Below are positions 40,724 to 52,900 of a DNA stretch of 64,000 nt, piece by piece (within the stretch, counting starts at the first letter, position 1; each line of letters begins with the position of its first letter). The notes under the pieces are model-generated. The model saw nothing but the letters and a program-made list of their open reading frames with translations. It was not told the origin of the DNA and made no database searches. The position numbers and the translations under genes were made by a program. The DNA comes from Phylloscopus collybita. Its lineage: Eukaryota > Chordata > Aves > Passeriformes > Phylloscopidae. The DNA is taken from positions 28,685,001-28,749,000 of the forward strand of contig JAJNNQ010000024.1 in NCBI GenBank assembly GCA_027886175.1, in the 5' to 3' direction.

Positions 40724-42046
40724 GTAAAATGGAATGTAGATTAGCTTTTAAAGGAAATGTTATTAACTTTAAATTAATTTCATGAGGCGGAGCTTATGAT
40801 TGTAGACTTTCCTTTGGAATAGTACTGAGAAAAATGTTTGAGACAACAGTTTTATTTTGGGCCATGGATATGTACTGATTTGATTATATTTTTAATCTCC
40901 ATATTATTTTTCATAATATTTGCATGTTTTTCATATTATAGAAGCATAAAATAATTCATGTTGTAAGGCTTCTCTAGAATTTTCAAGACCAGCTTCCTGC
41001 TTACAGTAAAATTGTTCTGGGGTGTTTAAGTTCACAGGGTCTGTTGTTGTTAGGTGCTTTCAAAGACAAAAGAAAATAGGAAAATATATGTATGTAAAAT
41101 TCAGGAAAATCTTCAGCCTTACCATGAAGAATGTAAGGGGCAATGGTGCTCAGAATTTAATGGTGTTAAATTCTGAGTTAATGATAACATTTCAGAGTGT
41201 GAGATTAGCTTTACGATGTTACTATTCTCTATAAAGCTTAGAAGGAAAGGGATTACCTTTTGTGCAATTGTATGTCTTTCAAACTTACTGGCAAGAAAAG
41301 TCCTGTAAAAAGCATTGCTCTGCTCCTATATTCAAGTCCTCAGCTTAGATGGAGGTTTTATAAATAAAATTTTAAGTGTTTCAAATTTCTATATCATCTG
41401 CTCTAACAAGCCTGAAGGAGTTCATCCCTCTTCATGCAATTCTCATCCAGTTTCTAAAACTGAAAATCTACCAACATGATTTCTCTTTCTTTTAATCACC
41501 CCCCCTTACTTTTCACTGATTTATATCTACTTCTAATCTTCATGTAACCCTCATCCTCAGAAACAACCAAATATTTTGAGTCAGTGAGGCCTATCAAGTG
41601 ACTGCAAGAATTTTTTTTGTACCAGTGATTCTGTTGCAGTGAAAGACTGAGGTGAAAATGCTTGGTAGTTTGCAGACTTGAAGGGAAAACAGGTTTAGAT
41701 GCAACATTTTTAGACTTTGCATGCATGTCTAAATCTGATCACCTTGTCCAGCACAGCTACTTTTACTTACAAAGCTGGCATTTGGTGCAGAGGGATTTTT
41801 TTAGTGATTTTTCTTGTCTGCTTTTGTATCTGAAAGATCTGTAGATCTGGTTTTTTGAGTGATGGTGGTTTTATGCCCTGTTCAGAAACTTCTAGTGGAG
41901 ATACATGTCAAAAAGACGATTGGGGTACATATTTTATCATAAGAGACTCTCGTCTTCTCTAACAGGAGAGATCATTCAGTGAGCTTAAACAGTATCTAAT
42001 GTTAGTTAGAAATTAAGGCCTGAACAGCTAATAATGCAAAAGAAAC

Positions 42047-42182
42047 AGGGGTGGTTTTTTGGTGTGGTTTTTGTTTGTTTATTTGTGGATTGATGTGGGG
42101 GTTTTGGTTTTGGTTTTGTTTGTTTGGTTGGTTTTGTGGGTTTTTTTGTTTGTTTATTGCTGTTGTTGTTGTTTTTATTTTT
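42047..42182. repeat. GT-rich low-complexity tract
   Basis: About 135 bp almost entirely of G and T on the + strand, built on ggtttt, gttt and gttgttgtt units. The complementary strand is A/C only. It encodes a meaningless Phe/Val/Leu/Trp-rich frame. Confidence 0.85.
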
Positions 42183-45100
42183 TAATATTATTTTCAGAAC
42201 TAAATTGTAACCAATTCTGGAATTTGCAGGAAAAATTTCCTTCTTAAGTCATATGCACTGTCTGTGTCTCAGTGGACCTGTCCTTGAATAGTGCTGAGAA
42301 AAAACACAAGCATATGGGTACCAATTCTTGTCTCAGCCATTTCTATCATCTCATGCATTATCACTACTTCAGGCCACACTGAAGCAATCTTCTCAGCTAA
42401 GAATGAATAAATTAAAACTTTTTCACTTGTCATTTCTCTGTCATGTAGCAGAGCTAGTCCTTTGCCAGAGGGGTTTGAGGCTCATAATACTGTTTGGTTT
42501 TCTACTCTCTTAATAAGCAAACTGTTTTTCTCTTTTCCTTCCAAATGTTTGGAAACAGCTTTGGAAGAGAAAAATAGTCAATGAGCCCAGCATGTCTCCA
42601 TTTACTCCAACTACAATGAGATCGATTTTCACAGCATGATCAAACATTTGGGAAGGTCATCTAGTGTTGGAAAGCAAAAGAAGATCTTTATATGCGTCTT
42701 CTGAACTTCAAAAATGAAAAATCTGCATTATAAACCACCCCAGTAAGATTCCAGGGTTTTAACACCCCACAATCTAATGAATGAATAACTGAAACTTGCC
42801 AGAATTTATGGGATTTGGAGAATTAAAGAATTGGGCAGACTGGAACTCAATTATGACAGAGCCATAACTTGGTATCTCCTTTCTTAGCCCTTTGTTTGCC
42901 CAGCCCCATTTCCTAAAATGGAGACTCAGAATCAGTAAATCCACAGCAGTGAGGGAAAGCAGTACAAAGGAGGCGAAGTAATAGTCTAGAGGAATCTGCT
43001 ACCCCCTCTTGTGCAGATTCAAATGGAGATAGTTATTAATGTAAAGAAAACACAATTTTCAAGGCTTCCTTCTGCTGGACATTTCAGGAAGTGTGTCTAA
43101 GACTCAGAGCTGCATCTTGAGGTTGAACTGATTCTTGCTTACTCCAGCTCCCAGCTTTGATCCACAGCATATGAATAATGTGTCTAACTTACTCATTCTT
43201 TTAAATTTCTCTATGGCTCTACAAATGAAAAGAAGGTCTTAAATTCCCTGGAGCACTAGACCTTTATGGTAGGTAAAACTGTGGGAGATGTCTGACTACT
43301 GACACTGAGGAAGTATTTGTCTATGCACGTGGCTTTTTCAGCACTGCCACATTCAGTCAATTTCAACTTCATGAATATTACTAATATGGATGTTTTCTTT
43401 CTTTTTCCTCTCTTCTAACTCCTTCTACCACTTTCTATCACCAGATTTTTATTCTTCTCAGAAATCATTACAGTAGTTCTCCAATTGTGCAGGCTATTTT
43501 TTCTTTCAAAAGGAAAATGGTTTTGATTTGAATCTATTTTGTCATAGCATGCTTTTACCTGCTTTAAAGATTGTCTTGGTATTTGAAGTTCTTACAAATA
43601 AAGTCACTTGATTTCTTAGAGTGCATAAAACATTCCAGGATGATTGAGGAATACATCATCTATGAATTTCCACATTTTGCTGGGTGCAGATTGTAACATT
43701 GCTGAAGACTTCTTTCTGAGCTTTCTAATTTTAGGATAAAATAATCAAATAAAAGCTTCCATCCTTACAAATCTTTTGAAGTCTGTTTTGTGGTGACTGC
43801 TGTCTTAATTTCAGTCCAGTTCTTCTACATGTTACAGCATAACCACTCTCTCATTTCCCCAAATGAATACACACCAAGTAAGTGAATACCTGCTGCTGTC
43901 AGGAACTTCTGATGAAGTACAAAACAACTCAAAGTATCAGAATCTTCTTAGCAAACACATAGTTTTAGTTCTCTACTGCTGTCATAGGAATCTTTGGTTC
44001 CATTTTTCAATTCTGCAGTCTGGTTTTTTTGGGGGGTTAAAGGGCAATGAAGACTATGAAATGTTGCAAAGTTTTGTATCATTAGCTCATACTTTTTTCT
44101 TGCTCTGTTGAAGTCAGATTTCATTTCAGAAATTTTTTACTGCAAATCATAGCTGATAGTTTTTGGACTTGATCTTTTTTTTTTCTTTTTTTCTTTCTGC
44201 TGTGTATTGACTTGGATTTGTGTTTTATCCTTTTTCATGGCTTTTCAGAGCTTTTATTTTCTCGGTCATTCTCAGCTGTACTCTGGCTGCTATTTGAGAA
44301 TGAAGAATTCCCTGCTCAACTATTTCACTTATGCCTTATTTTCACCTGCTGATTCTTCTTCATTTTTCCATTTCTCAGGGAATAGGATTTAGTTAGTTTT
44401 TATGCAGTTCCTCAAAGCCAGCTTGAAGGAATGTCTATACACAAGTATCTGTCATCAACAGTAGAGTGCTTTATTCACAATAGCTTCAAATCTGGTTGGT
44501 TTTCCAGCACCTCTTCAACCTTTCCAGGATCTGTTGGATCTCTGCTTTTGCATTTAATATAATTCAATGGCAGGGTTTTTTTCTATGTAGGCGGTTCCAC
44601 AATGACAGTGTCCAACTCTCCAATCTCCTGGACAACTTTACTGTAATAGCAATGAGGGGAAACAGAACATTTTATGTATACTAAAACAACTTAAGGCAAA
44701 ATGGGATTTTGTGTGTAGACATTTCCACATGCAGTAGAATTTACTGTATGAAAGCAGTAATTATTGTATCTGTAACTCTGATAGCATTTCATGGGTTCTA
44801 TAAAATGAGGTTATTGATATAATGTAGTTAACTAAATAACTGCTTTGTTTAATCTGGCTTGTAGTGCAGTCATGATGTCTACCCTCAAGAGAAATTGACT
44901 GTAGAGCCTAATGCCTTGCTCTCCTTTTATGAGCAACACTTCCCTAGGGCTCCAAAAGATATTGTTGTTACTTCTATTTATACATCCCTTCCTTGAGGAG
45001 ACAGGGAGATGCAAGAAGTGAGGCACTGATCCTGGTCCTGGTCTTAGTGCGGCACAGAGAATGGAGTTTGAGTTCCTCACCACAGTCCTGCATCCAAAGG

Positions 45101-48100
45101 GAGATAACATCACTTCAGGAGAAGCAAACCAGAGAAGGTGTATCATGTCACTCCTTCTATGTCCATCCATTGGGCAGGCTCAGAGCAGCAAGCAAAAGGT
45201 CTTGCAGAATTGAGGAAGTTGCAATGCTTTCACACACAGCTTTCTTCCTTGCTCCACCTGAACTGGGATTATTTTGTACCAGTTTATTCTCCCACAAACA
45301 TCTTCCCCAAGATAAGATTGTGCATATTCATCCAAAACCAAGCACCAAACTTTATGCTTCATCTTTTGAATATTCCGTGATATGTAGTCCAAAGAAGAAT
45401 CAGTTTTGATGCAAATACTTTACTTGCTGTGTATATAAAAAAAAATAAAAAATCAATGTTTCTTGGAGCTCTGGAAAGGCAGGAGGACTGCCAGGGAACA
45501 GGCTCTGCATTTCCAAAAAGCTTCAGGAACCTCTGTTGTCATCTGTGTGTGATCTTATCTGCGATGGCACATGTGAAATTAGTTTTGGTATATAGAACTA
45601 TTTGAAAAAGATCCTTTCTGCTTTCCTGACAGAAGCCATGTTATGACTGGCAAACGTAATAGACTCTCTACTTATTCTTACCTATGTATAAACAAAGCTG
45701 GCCTCTGTTAAATGATCAAGGAAATTGTGGAGGGTGGATCCTGACTGGTTGTGAAACCTCCACCCAGCTGCTCTCTGACTCCCTGTCCTCAACAGGACAG
45801 GGAAAGAAAATAAGAGGGGAAAGTTCATCAATAAAGGTAAAATCAGGAAAATCTCTTACCAGCTACTGTCAATGGAGAAACCAGACTTGACTTGGAAAAA
45901 AATTATTGCCAGTTTAATTTATTGCCAGTTAAAATAGAGTAGGATGGTGAGACACAAAGACAAAAACTAAAGCTCTTTCCCCTGGAATCCTCATGTTTCC
46001 TGGATTGATGATGTATATGTGAAAACTAAGCAATAGTTTATTGAGTCTTTTGCTAGAGTGACATACCTGACAGTCTTAAATTTAATAGAAGTGAAAGAAA
46101 AAGGAAGAAGCCAGAGCAAGCCAGGTATTATACAAAACAACTAAATTATTAAAATAACAAGAAGTAAGGTAATATGAATACTAAGGAAATATTTACATCA
46201 AATGTAGAGGAAAGAAAATGAGGAAAAATAAAATCTCATGCATTTAGTGCATACACTGATGTGTTTGGTATCAACTTTGCTGATAGTGTATATAAAGCTG
46301 TTATTCAACAAAACTGAAGAAATAGCTAGGTGAATAGTAATTAAATTATAATACTCCTTAAAGAAACAAAAAGTGCATAAGAAAAATAAAATACTCAAAC
46401 CCTACAACATTAATACAGTGCAGTAAATCCCAGGATTCTCCAACTACAATGAATTCAAGAGGGAAATGGAGAAGATTGGAAAATGTATTAGTGTATTGTA
46501 TTAGTGAAGGTTTTCAGCAGAGGTTTTCGCACAGAAATTTGAGGCTACACCCTGCAGGAATATAAGATAAAAATGAGACTGGTAGTGAAAGACAGGGGTT
46601 TTTATACCACTTACAGAGGAACAAGGAGCTTGTGTGACTATGAAGGTATATTTAGCCTAGAGGACAGCTCACATAAGAGTTTGCTTCTACCCAAAGAGAA
46701 ATTGATACATTATTTAGTAAGCAATGTATCCTTCAAAGAAACTGATTGCACAGATTTATCTAAACTGATCCTGACTTTTAAAATTAATAGGTACAAAGAG
46801 CTGACTAAATGGAATCAATCTTTACCTTAGAATGACAGTATGCTCTTTTCCGTTCTCCTTCCATTTGTCATGACTTTCCCAATATTCCTGGTCATGTATC
46901 GAGACTGGAATGGCCAAGCAACCCACCATGCTTCCTGGTTGGTTCAGTGGCCTGGGATAGCTGCCCAACCCATTGTGTTTTGTCAGTCTCCATGTGCTTC
47001 TGCTACCATCTTGTTTGTCCCAAGCTTTCTGCGGAAACATAGCTGATGTCTACTTGCTTCTGCTCTCTCTTACGTCATCTGCCTGTGGTTCTTATCTGAC
47101 TAAAAAGTGAAAACTCTCACGCTGTGTCTTCTCTTCTTGTTTTCTCCTCTGGTTTGCACCCTTCCTCCTTTGCCCATCACTGCATAGGCAGCATATGCTC
47201 CAAACAGACCTAGTTCTTTCCATCAAAATACTCTGACCAGTTCAGACAGGTGAATCTATCTCAGAAACAACATTTGAAACAGCCTAGAATGCCCCAAACT
47301 TTCACATGCACTCCCTCAGGACAGATGTACAAGATGTGTGTAGGTCTAAGCACTGCTCACAAACAACTTCATCTCATCCCTCAGTTCGCTGTCACTGCCT
47401 ACCTACCCTGTCTGCTCCAAGGCCTGGTGTTGTGCAAATTATATTTTTACTTCAGTACAGGTTACTCAGAAGCTCAACCAGAGGGGTCCCCTCTGGTAAG
47501 TTGGCTTGGATAGGAATGACAGGCAGGTCTCCTGCTACCTGCACTTCTGTAAAAAATGGTTTTGTGCCATGTCTCAGGCCAAATGGGTGCTTGCTGCTGG
47601 CACCATGAGAGACAGTCTGTATAGAATGTCACTGTATAAACTGTCTGTCCACTGCTTTCCTGCTGATCTCGCTTCTGTGATGGGATATGCTGCAAAGTGG
47701 TCTTGCAGAAACCTTGCTCATGGAGACATCGTGTAGGAGAGTAACATGCTGTATGTTCACAATGTTTGGAGTAATTTTTCATTGTTCTCAGCTCAGAAAT
47801 AAATATCAGACTAGATCTTTGCCTCTCTGTTTTGACCCAGCTTTGGTGCATGATGAAATAGTTAAAATATTTAAAATATAATGGGGGCAAAGTATAGAGG
47901 CCAGAGAAGAGTGTGCATGCTCTTAAGGAGTGTTGGAGCATACTGTTCTGGGAAGGAGGAGGCTATGAGGCTATAGATCAGTCCACAGTGTTTTAATGAT
48001 TGAGTTGTCTGAGAATTTTTCTGTACCACTCTCAGTCTGTGATTTGGAGACTGACCTGTAGAACAAAGGCCAGTTTTGCTACAATGCAGTATTCAGCCAA

Positions 48101-48942
48101 AGGAACAGGCTATTATTTTAGGAAAATCATTTGAGTAGTTTGGCTGGAAAAGCTTGTTTTGGTTTGTTTCTGTAATTCTCTTGCCAATTGTTTTAAAACT
48201 TGGACCCTAGGTCATTTTACATATCGTTTCCAGGTAAATTCTTCACTTTATGGCTCTGCCAATTTCTGCCATATTTTTTTTCCTGATGACCTTTGGTGAA
48301 CCAAGACCAGTTGTGCAAGTTCAGATGCTAAGCTGAACTCCAAGGGACATGTACTCTGACCCCAGAAACTATATGGGAGAAAGGTCCTCCGTCCTCCTCT
48401 GTGCAGGCATTCAGTGTGGACTGGTACTTGTTTTCTTGCTCTCTGTGACTGCTAGGGCCTGAAGGTCAGGTCAGAAAAGATGACAGATGAAAAAATCTCC
48501 ATCTGTTCAATCAGTTTCCTATGGTCTGCATTTGCTGCCAGGTGCTGGACATTAGTAACTTCAGTACTAAGCTGCATATGACACAGTTGGTACGTGTTGC
48601 AAAAAGGGAGGGGATGTCAAGAATAGTAATTAATCTCTATGTAGGCTTACAAAGACTCATAGGATGAGTGTTGTGGCTGAGGAGCCCCACTGAACATGCA
48701 TTGTGGGTGTAACTGTGTTAGTTGGTCTGAAGATGAGATAAGGCTTTACAGATCAGAAATGGCAAGATGCTCCATTTCTGAAACCCTGCTGCAGTAATGC
48801 TAAGGCACTTCCTGACAGGGCAGTGTAGGTGAGATTACTGAAACCCTGTCTTTAGTGACACTGGAACTTGGTGAGTCATGCTATCAGTATCTGAAATGAA
48901 TCCAGTGGAGACTTTGTAAATCCTTGGCAAATTAGCCTTCAA

Positions 48943-49131
48943 GTAAAGAAGGAGGGTCAGAAAGAGATGGAGTAGAGAATAGAAAAAGCAAAAAAGCTGT
49001 AAGAATGAGAGAGGGGAAAATTACTGTAATAGGAAGAATAGTGAGAAAAAAAAAAGAAGGAAGGGTTCATTAAGAAAAGAGAATCTTTGCCTATAATGGG
49101 AAAAAGGAAATAGAGGAGAACATGAGAAGAT
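48943..49131. repeat. Purine-rich tract upstream of exon D
   Basis: About 190 bp strongly biased to A and G on the + strand (gaaagagatgg, gagagaggggaaaa, an A10 run, gaaggaaggg). It lies about 150-340 nt upstream of exon D and has no unit repeat. Confidence 0.6.
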
Positions 49132-49278
49132 ACCTATAACTTTACCTTACCCTGTTAGGCTTTTTACAATTATTTTTAAACCATTAGAAGTACATGTTAG
49201 CACACCTAGAAACTGAGCTATCTAGCTCTTCTTACAACAAAAAACATTCACAGATTTTAATTGATTTTTGTCTTGCAG

Positions 49279-49342
49279 ATCCACCAAGACTCACCCTGGC
49301 CCAGTTGTACATTTAAGTGACAGCCCAAGAGATGAGGGAAAA
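49279..49342 (+). CDS. STXBP5L: STXBP5L coding exon D
   Basis: This 64-nt exon lies between acceptor gtcttgcag and donor GGAAAA|gtgagt. The first base completes Leu from exon C, and the exon ends in phase 0. It encodes STKTHPGPVVHLSDSPRDEG plus K. The HPGPVV core is shared by both tomosyns. Ser-Thr-Lys-Thr and Leu-Ser-Asp-Ser-Pro-Arg match STXBP5L, whereas STXBP5 has Ser-Ser-Lys-Ser and Ile-Ser-Asp-Asn-Pro-Met (from memory). It probably forms a loop and strand between WD40 blades. Confidence 0.95.
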
Positions 49343-49907
49343 GTGAGTACAACCAATGTATAAACTTTTGCAGCATTTCATAGCCTTTATTTGCCTTGCC
49401 TCTCTGTCCTTTTGTTTACTCACTAATTTTATCAGTTGCTTTCTTTCTATGTTTGCAAGTCACTTTATTTTACAGTTCTCAAGAAGAAAGATCATCTTTG
49501 CACAAATTTAATGAGTAAACTTCTGTGATACAGAAAACATGCTGTACTTTGAAATTTATTGCCATCGAAATTGTTCCTGTTTAAAAAAGTTTGACTTTGT
49601 CTAAGTAAGATTTGATAAAAAATGGTATCACAACTTCAGTACTTGGATAAACATGCTCTTACGAAGGCATTATAGTAAGTTTTTGTAAGATATCAGGTTC
49701 GCTATCCGAACCAGGTTTGGAACTTGCTGCTGTTTGCTATTCTGAACTCTGTTCACTGTCCACAAGTGGAAGCCAAACATACATTAGGGTTGTGACTGAT
49801 ACCAACAGGAGGCACAGTCAGAGTTGGCTTTATTTGTATGGCAGCTTTTCAAAGACAAAATGTGGTTGACAGAATTCTGGTTCTATTACAGTGGTTTTTT
49901 TTGTTTT

Positions 49908-49942
<35 letters not shown>

Positions 49943-52900
49943 CTTTCTTTTTCTATTTTGTTACTGATGTTTGATATTTGAGCATTTTGCCTGTGTGGAA
50001 AGGGTATTTAACTCTCTCATTGGTTTTGATCATTTTTAGTAATTGCATTTCAGTGTGTATTTATAAAGCACTGCATCTTCCAAATGGTGTATCTGTTTGA
50101 CAGTGTACCTCACATTGCAGCTAACAGCTGTTAGAAACTAGCAGCAGTTTGAATTTTTGATACTGATGTGGGGGATATCATGCTGAAATTATGGGTACCT
50201 AGAAAAGCACTGATGACCACATCTGATTTTCATTTGCACCACTTGCCCTTGGACTTACCCATATTGCAAGGTGACCTACATGCAAATGGTGCACTTGTGC
50301 ACCAACCCTCCAACAACCTCCATGGTATCTCTAACCCATTCTGGAAGAATCAAAATAGGTCAAGCAATTCAGAATACTATCAAATAAAGTAATTAAACAT
50401 TATGAAGTGTAGTGCTGGAGCCTCGAAAGCCATTGAGAAATGCAATTTTTTTTTATCTCTGGCAAAATAGCTGATGAGAATAAAGGTTTGTTGATGAGGC
50501 ATCATTCTTGTTTGCTAGCCACAACAGAAGCTGCTGATTAGCTACCTAAGGGACATAGTGTAGGAAAAAGGGGTCTTGAAAAAAGAAAAAATGGTCTTGT
50601 CAGTGAAGATTTTTTACAGGTAAAAAAAAAAATCACTATGCCATGCATTGTGTCCAAACAGAAACCTAAAAATATTTTTCAGCAGAAAGAGAGAAGATGG
50701 AAAGGACTGAGGCAAGGGAGTTAAAGAAGAACTGGTTTGGGAATACAGGTGCTTCTTGCTTAGAGGGCTCATGGGAGACATCTGGGCACTGATGAACTAC
50801 TAGCATTCAAAGAACAACAGTAAATTCAGACAGATGCCTATGAAAAAAAAAAATTGAAAATTTATGGGGAGAAGTAGTAGAAAATGTAAGGTATACTAAA
50901 ACCGTCCCAATGCAGCTCTTTATATCATTGATAGGTTGAGAGTGGTGTAAAGAGTGAATTGATGCTGACAAAATACTTGCAGTTTTAAAGAAGGTAGAGT
51001 TGATAGTGTTTACAGAAGATATCAGTAAAAGGTACACACAAACGTAACAGAAGATCCAACCATTAAATCAAAAGACATACTACTAAATAAAAAAATTCAG
51101 TAGTAGAGAAATAAATTAAACTACATTTTTCAGCTAAATCTCATTAAACTTTAGTTGAAAGAATGCAGAATAAATCAATTGTTATTCAGAAGGAGGAAAA
51201 AATGGGGAAAAAAGCAGCTCCTGGGAATTCTACTGTTCAACATGGTCATATATAGCCATATATAGAAAATAGAGTAAGCAGTGATGTGGTCTGGTTTGCT
51301 GGGCTTGAGGAGGCTGAGAAATCAGCAGTAAAATGGCAGGTTAAATACTATCTTTTAAAGTATATTCAGTGTCAATGAGGAGAAGTGATCCATGTAGGGC
51401 AAAATATTTCTGACTTTACATATAAAACAATGGGTGTGAGCTGATGATTACTGTTTGGTATCAAGAGCTTTGAGTGATGATTGATAGTTCAATGGAAATG
51501 TCAGCTCAATGCTCAGTAGTGAACAATAAAGTAAATCAAAATTAGGCATTATGCAGAGAAGAGTAGAGGACAAAACAAAGCTATTAAAGAAATGCATTGT
51601 TGACCTGCCTGCTGAATACTGAGTATCATACTTGTCCTTCTGTGTCTAAAATGAACATAATGCTATAAGAAATTCAGAGAAGGGACAGGGTTTTCTACAT
51701 GAGAGACAAGTTAGTGAGACAGGAAAATTCACTATGAAAAAGACCTGATTGTGATTCCAAGTTTGAAAATCACAGTTGATATTAAGAGGATGGAAACAGC
51801 CCATAGTCTCTTCCAATACAAAAACTAAAAGAATACCAAATAAGCTGACCTGTCAGATTCTAAACAAGCCAATTAAGTACTTCTTCAAATGTGCAGTGGG
51901 TAGAACCTATAAAACGTTTTCCAAGTGCTATTGTGTGTGCTGGAAATGTATTAATCACAAGGAAGACTAGAAAAGTTAACACAAAAGAAATCAATATGAG
52001 GGTAAGTGAAGAGGTTTGCTGAATTCTCCTAAAAAGTTCTTAAAGGTGATGTTAAACATGTATTGTTGAGGAGATGGGTGTACTTGGATGAGAAAATTAC
52101 TTAGACTGAGAGAATATGTGAAAGTTACAAGTATTTGTTTTCTTCCCATATTATTTGGTATTTACTCTTGGCCATTTCAGTACAAGACATTGTCATAGGT
52201 AGATTTTTTATTTAATTTATCAGGGATGTTCTTAGATAATAGAGCTGTTTGATGATAGTTCTATGTACTTTGCTTATCTCCACAGCTCCAAGTAAACCAA
52301 AGACCACCAAAATGTATTGGTGGTAGAAATCAAAGTCCACACCTTACGTCATGATAGGCAGCAGATAAAAGTGTTCTTTGCATGTTTCAGGAATTAAATA
52401 GTACATTCAAATCAGTCATAATCATTACTCAAAATACAGATGTTCTTGTACTCTACAAGACTACTACTCTACAAGTACTTTGCAAGAGTCTAGTGGTATA
52501 GCCTTCTCTGGGGTATTACAAAGATGTTTACAGACCTGGGACTGTTTTGCTGAAGTAAATAAGTATTTCTGCTATGAACACTGAGTGGTTGAGGGTCCTA
52601 AAACAGAGTCAGACCTTTCAAAATCTAGGACAATCTTAAGAGCTCTATTTGAAAGCCAGGGAAGTTTGTGCACTGGCAGTATCTTCACCTTTTTCATTAA
52701 GATCCTTTGAATTCCTAAAAGTTCCAGTTTATTTCATTGACTTATGACTGGGTTCCTTGTGCCAAAAGAGTGAATGCAATTCCAGAAGGCTTCTGCCATT
52801 CAAAACTTTTCCAGAGTGATCTCCAGGCAAAATATCTAGGCAGGCTTTGGAAACAAGTTTCTTTTATGAATCTAACAAGCTGTGGCTGAAAGACAGACAT

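Larger units (their letters stand above)
38456..49278 (+). other. STXBP5L: STXBP5L intron C-D (10.8 kb, phase 2)
   Basis: The intron runs from gtaagt to a T-rich tract ending tcttgcag. It includes a weak antisense CR1 fragment near 38852, a 14-bp tandem duplication at 38993-39020, a broken protein-like minus-strand frame at 40043-40723, a GT-rich tract at 42047-42182 and a purine-rich tract at about 48943-49131. Open frames near 44.8-45.4 kb and 47.3-47.9 kb overlap on both strands and look like chance. Confidence 0.8.

Noticed and set aside
44832..45409. Overlapping frames of 112 and 138 codons on both strands
   Set aside because: Open in several frames at once, without motifs. Best explained by a locally lower stop density.
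47474..47941. 155-codon minus-strand frame
   Set aside because: Overlapped by several open frames on the + strand, no recognisable domain, and Cys/Ser/His-rich composition typical of chance translation.
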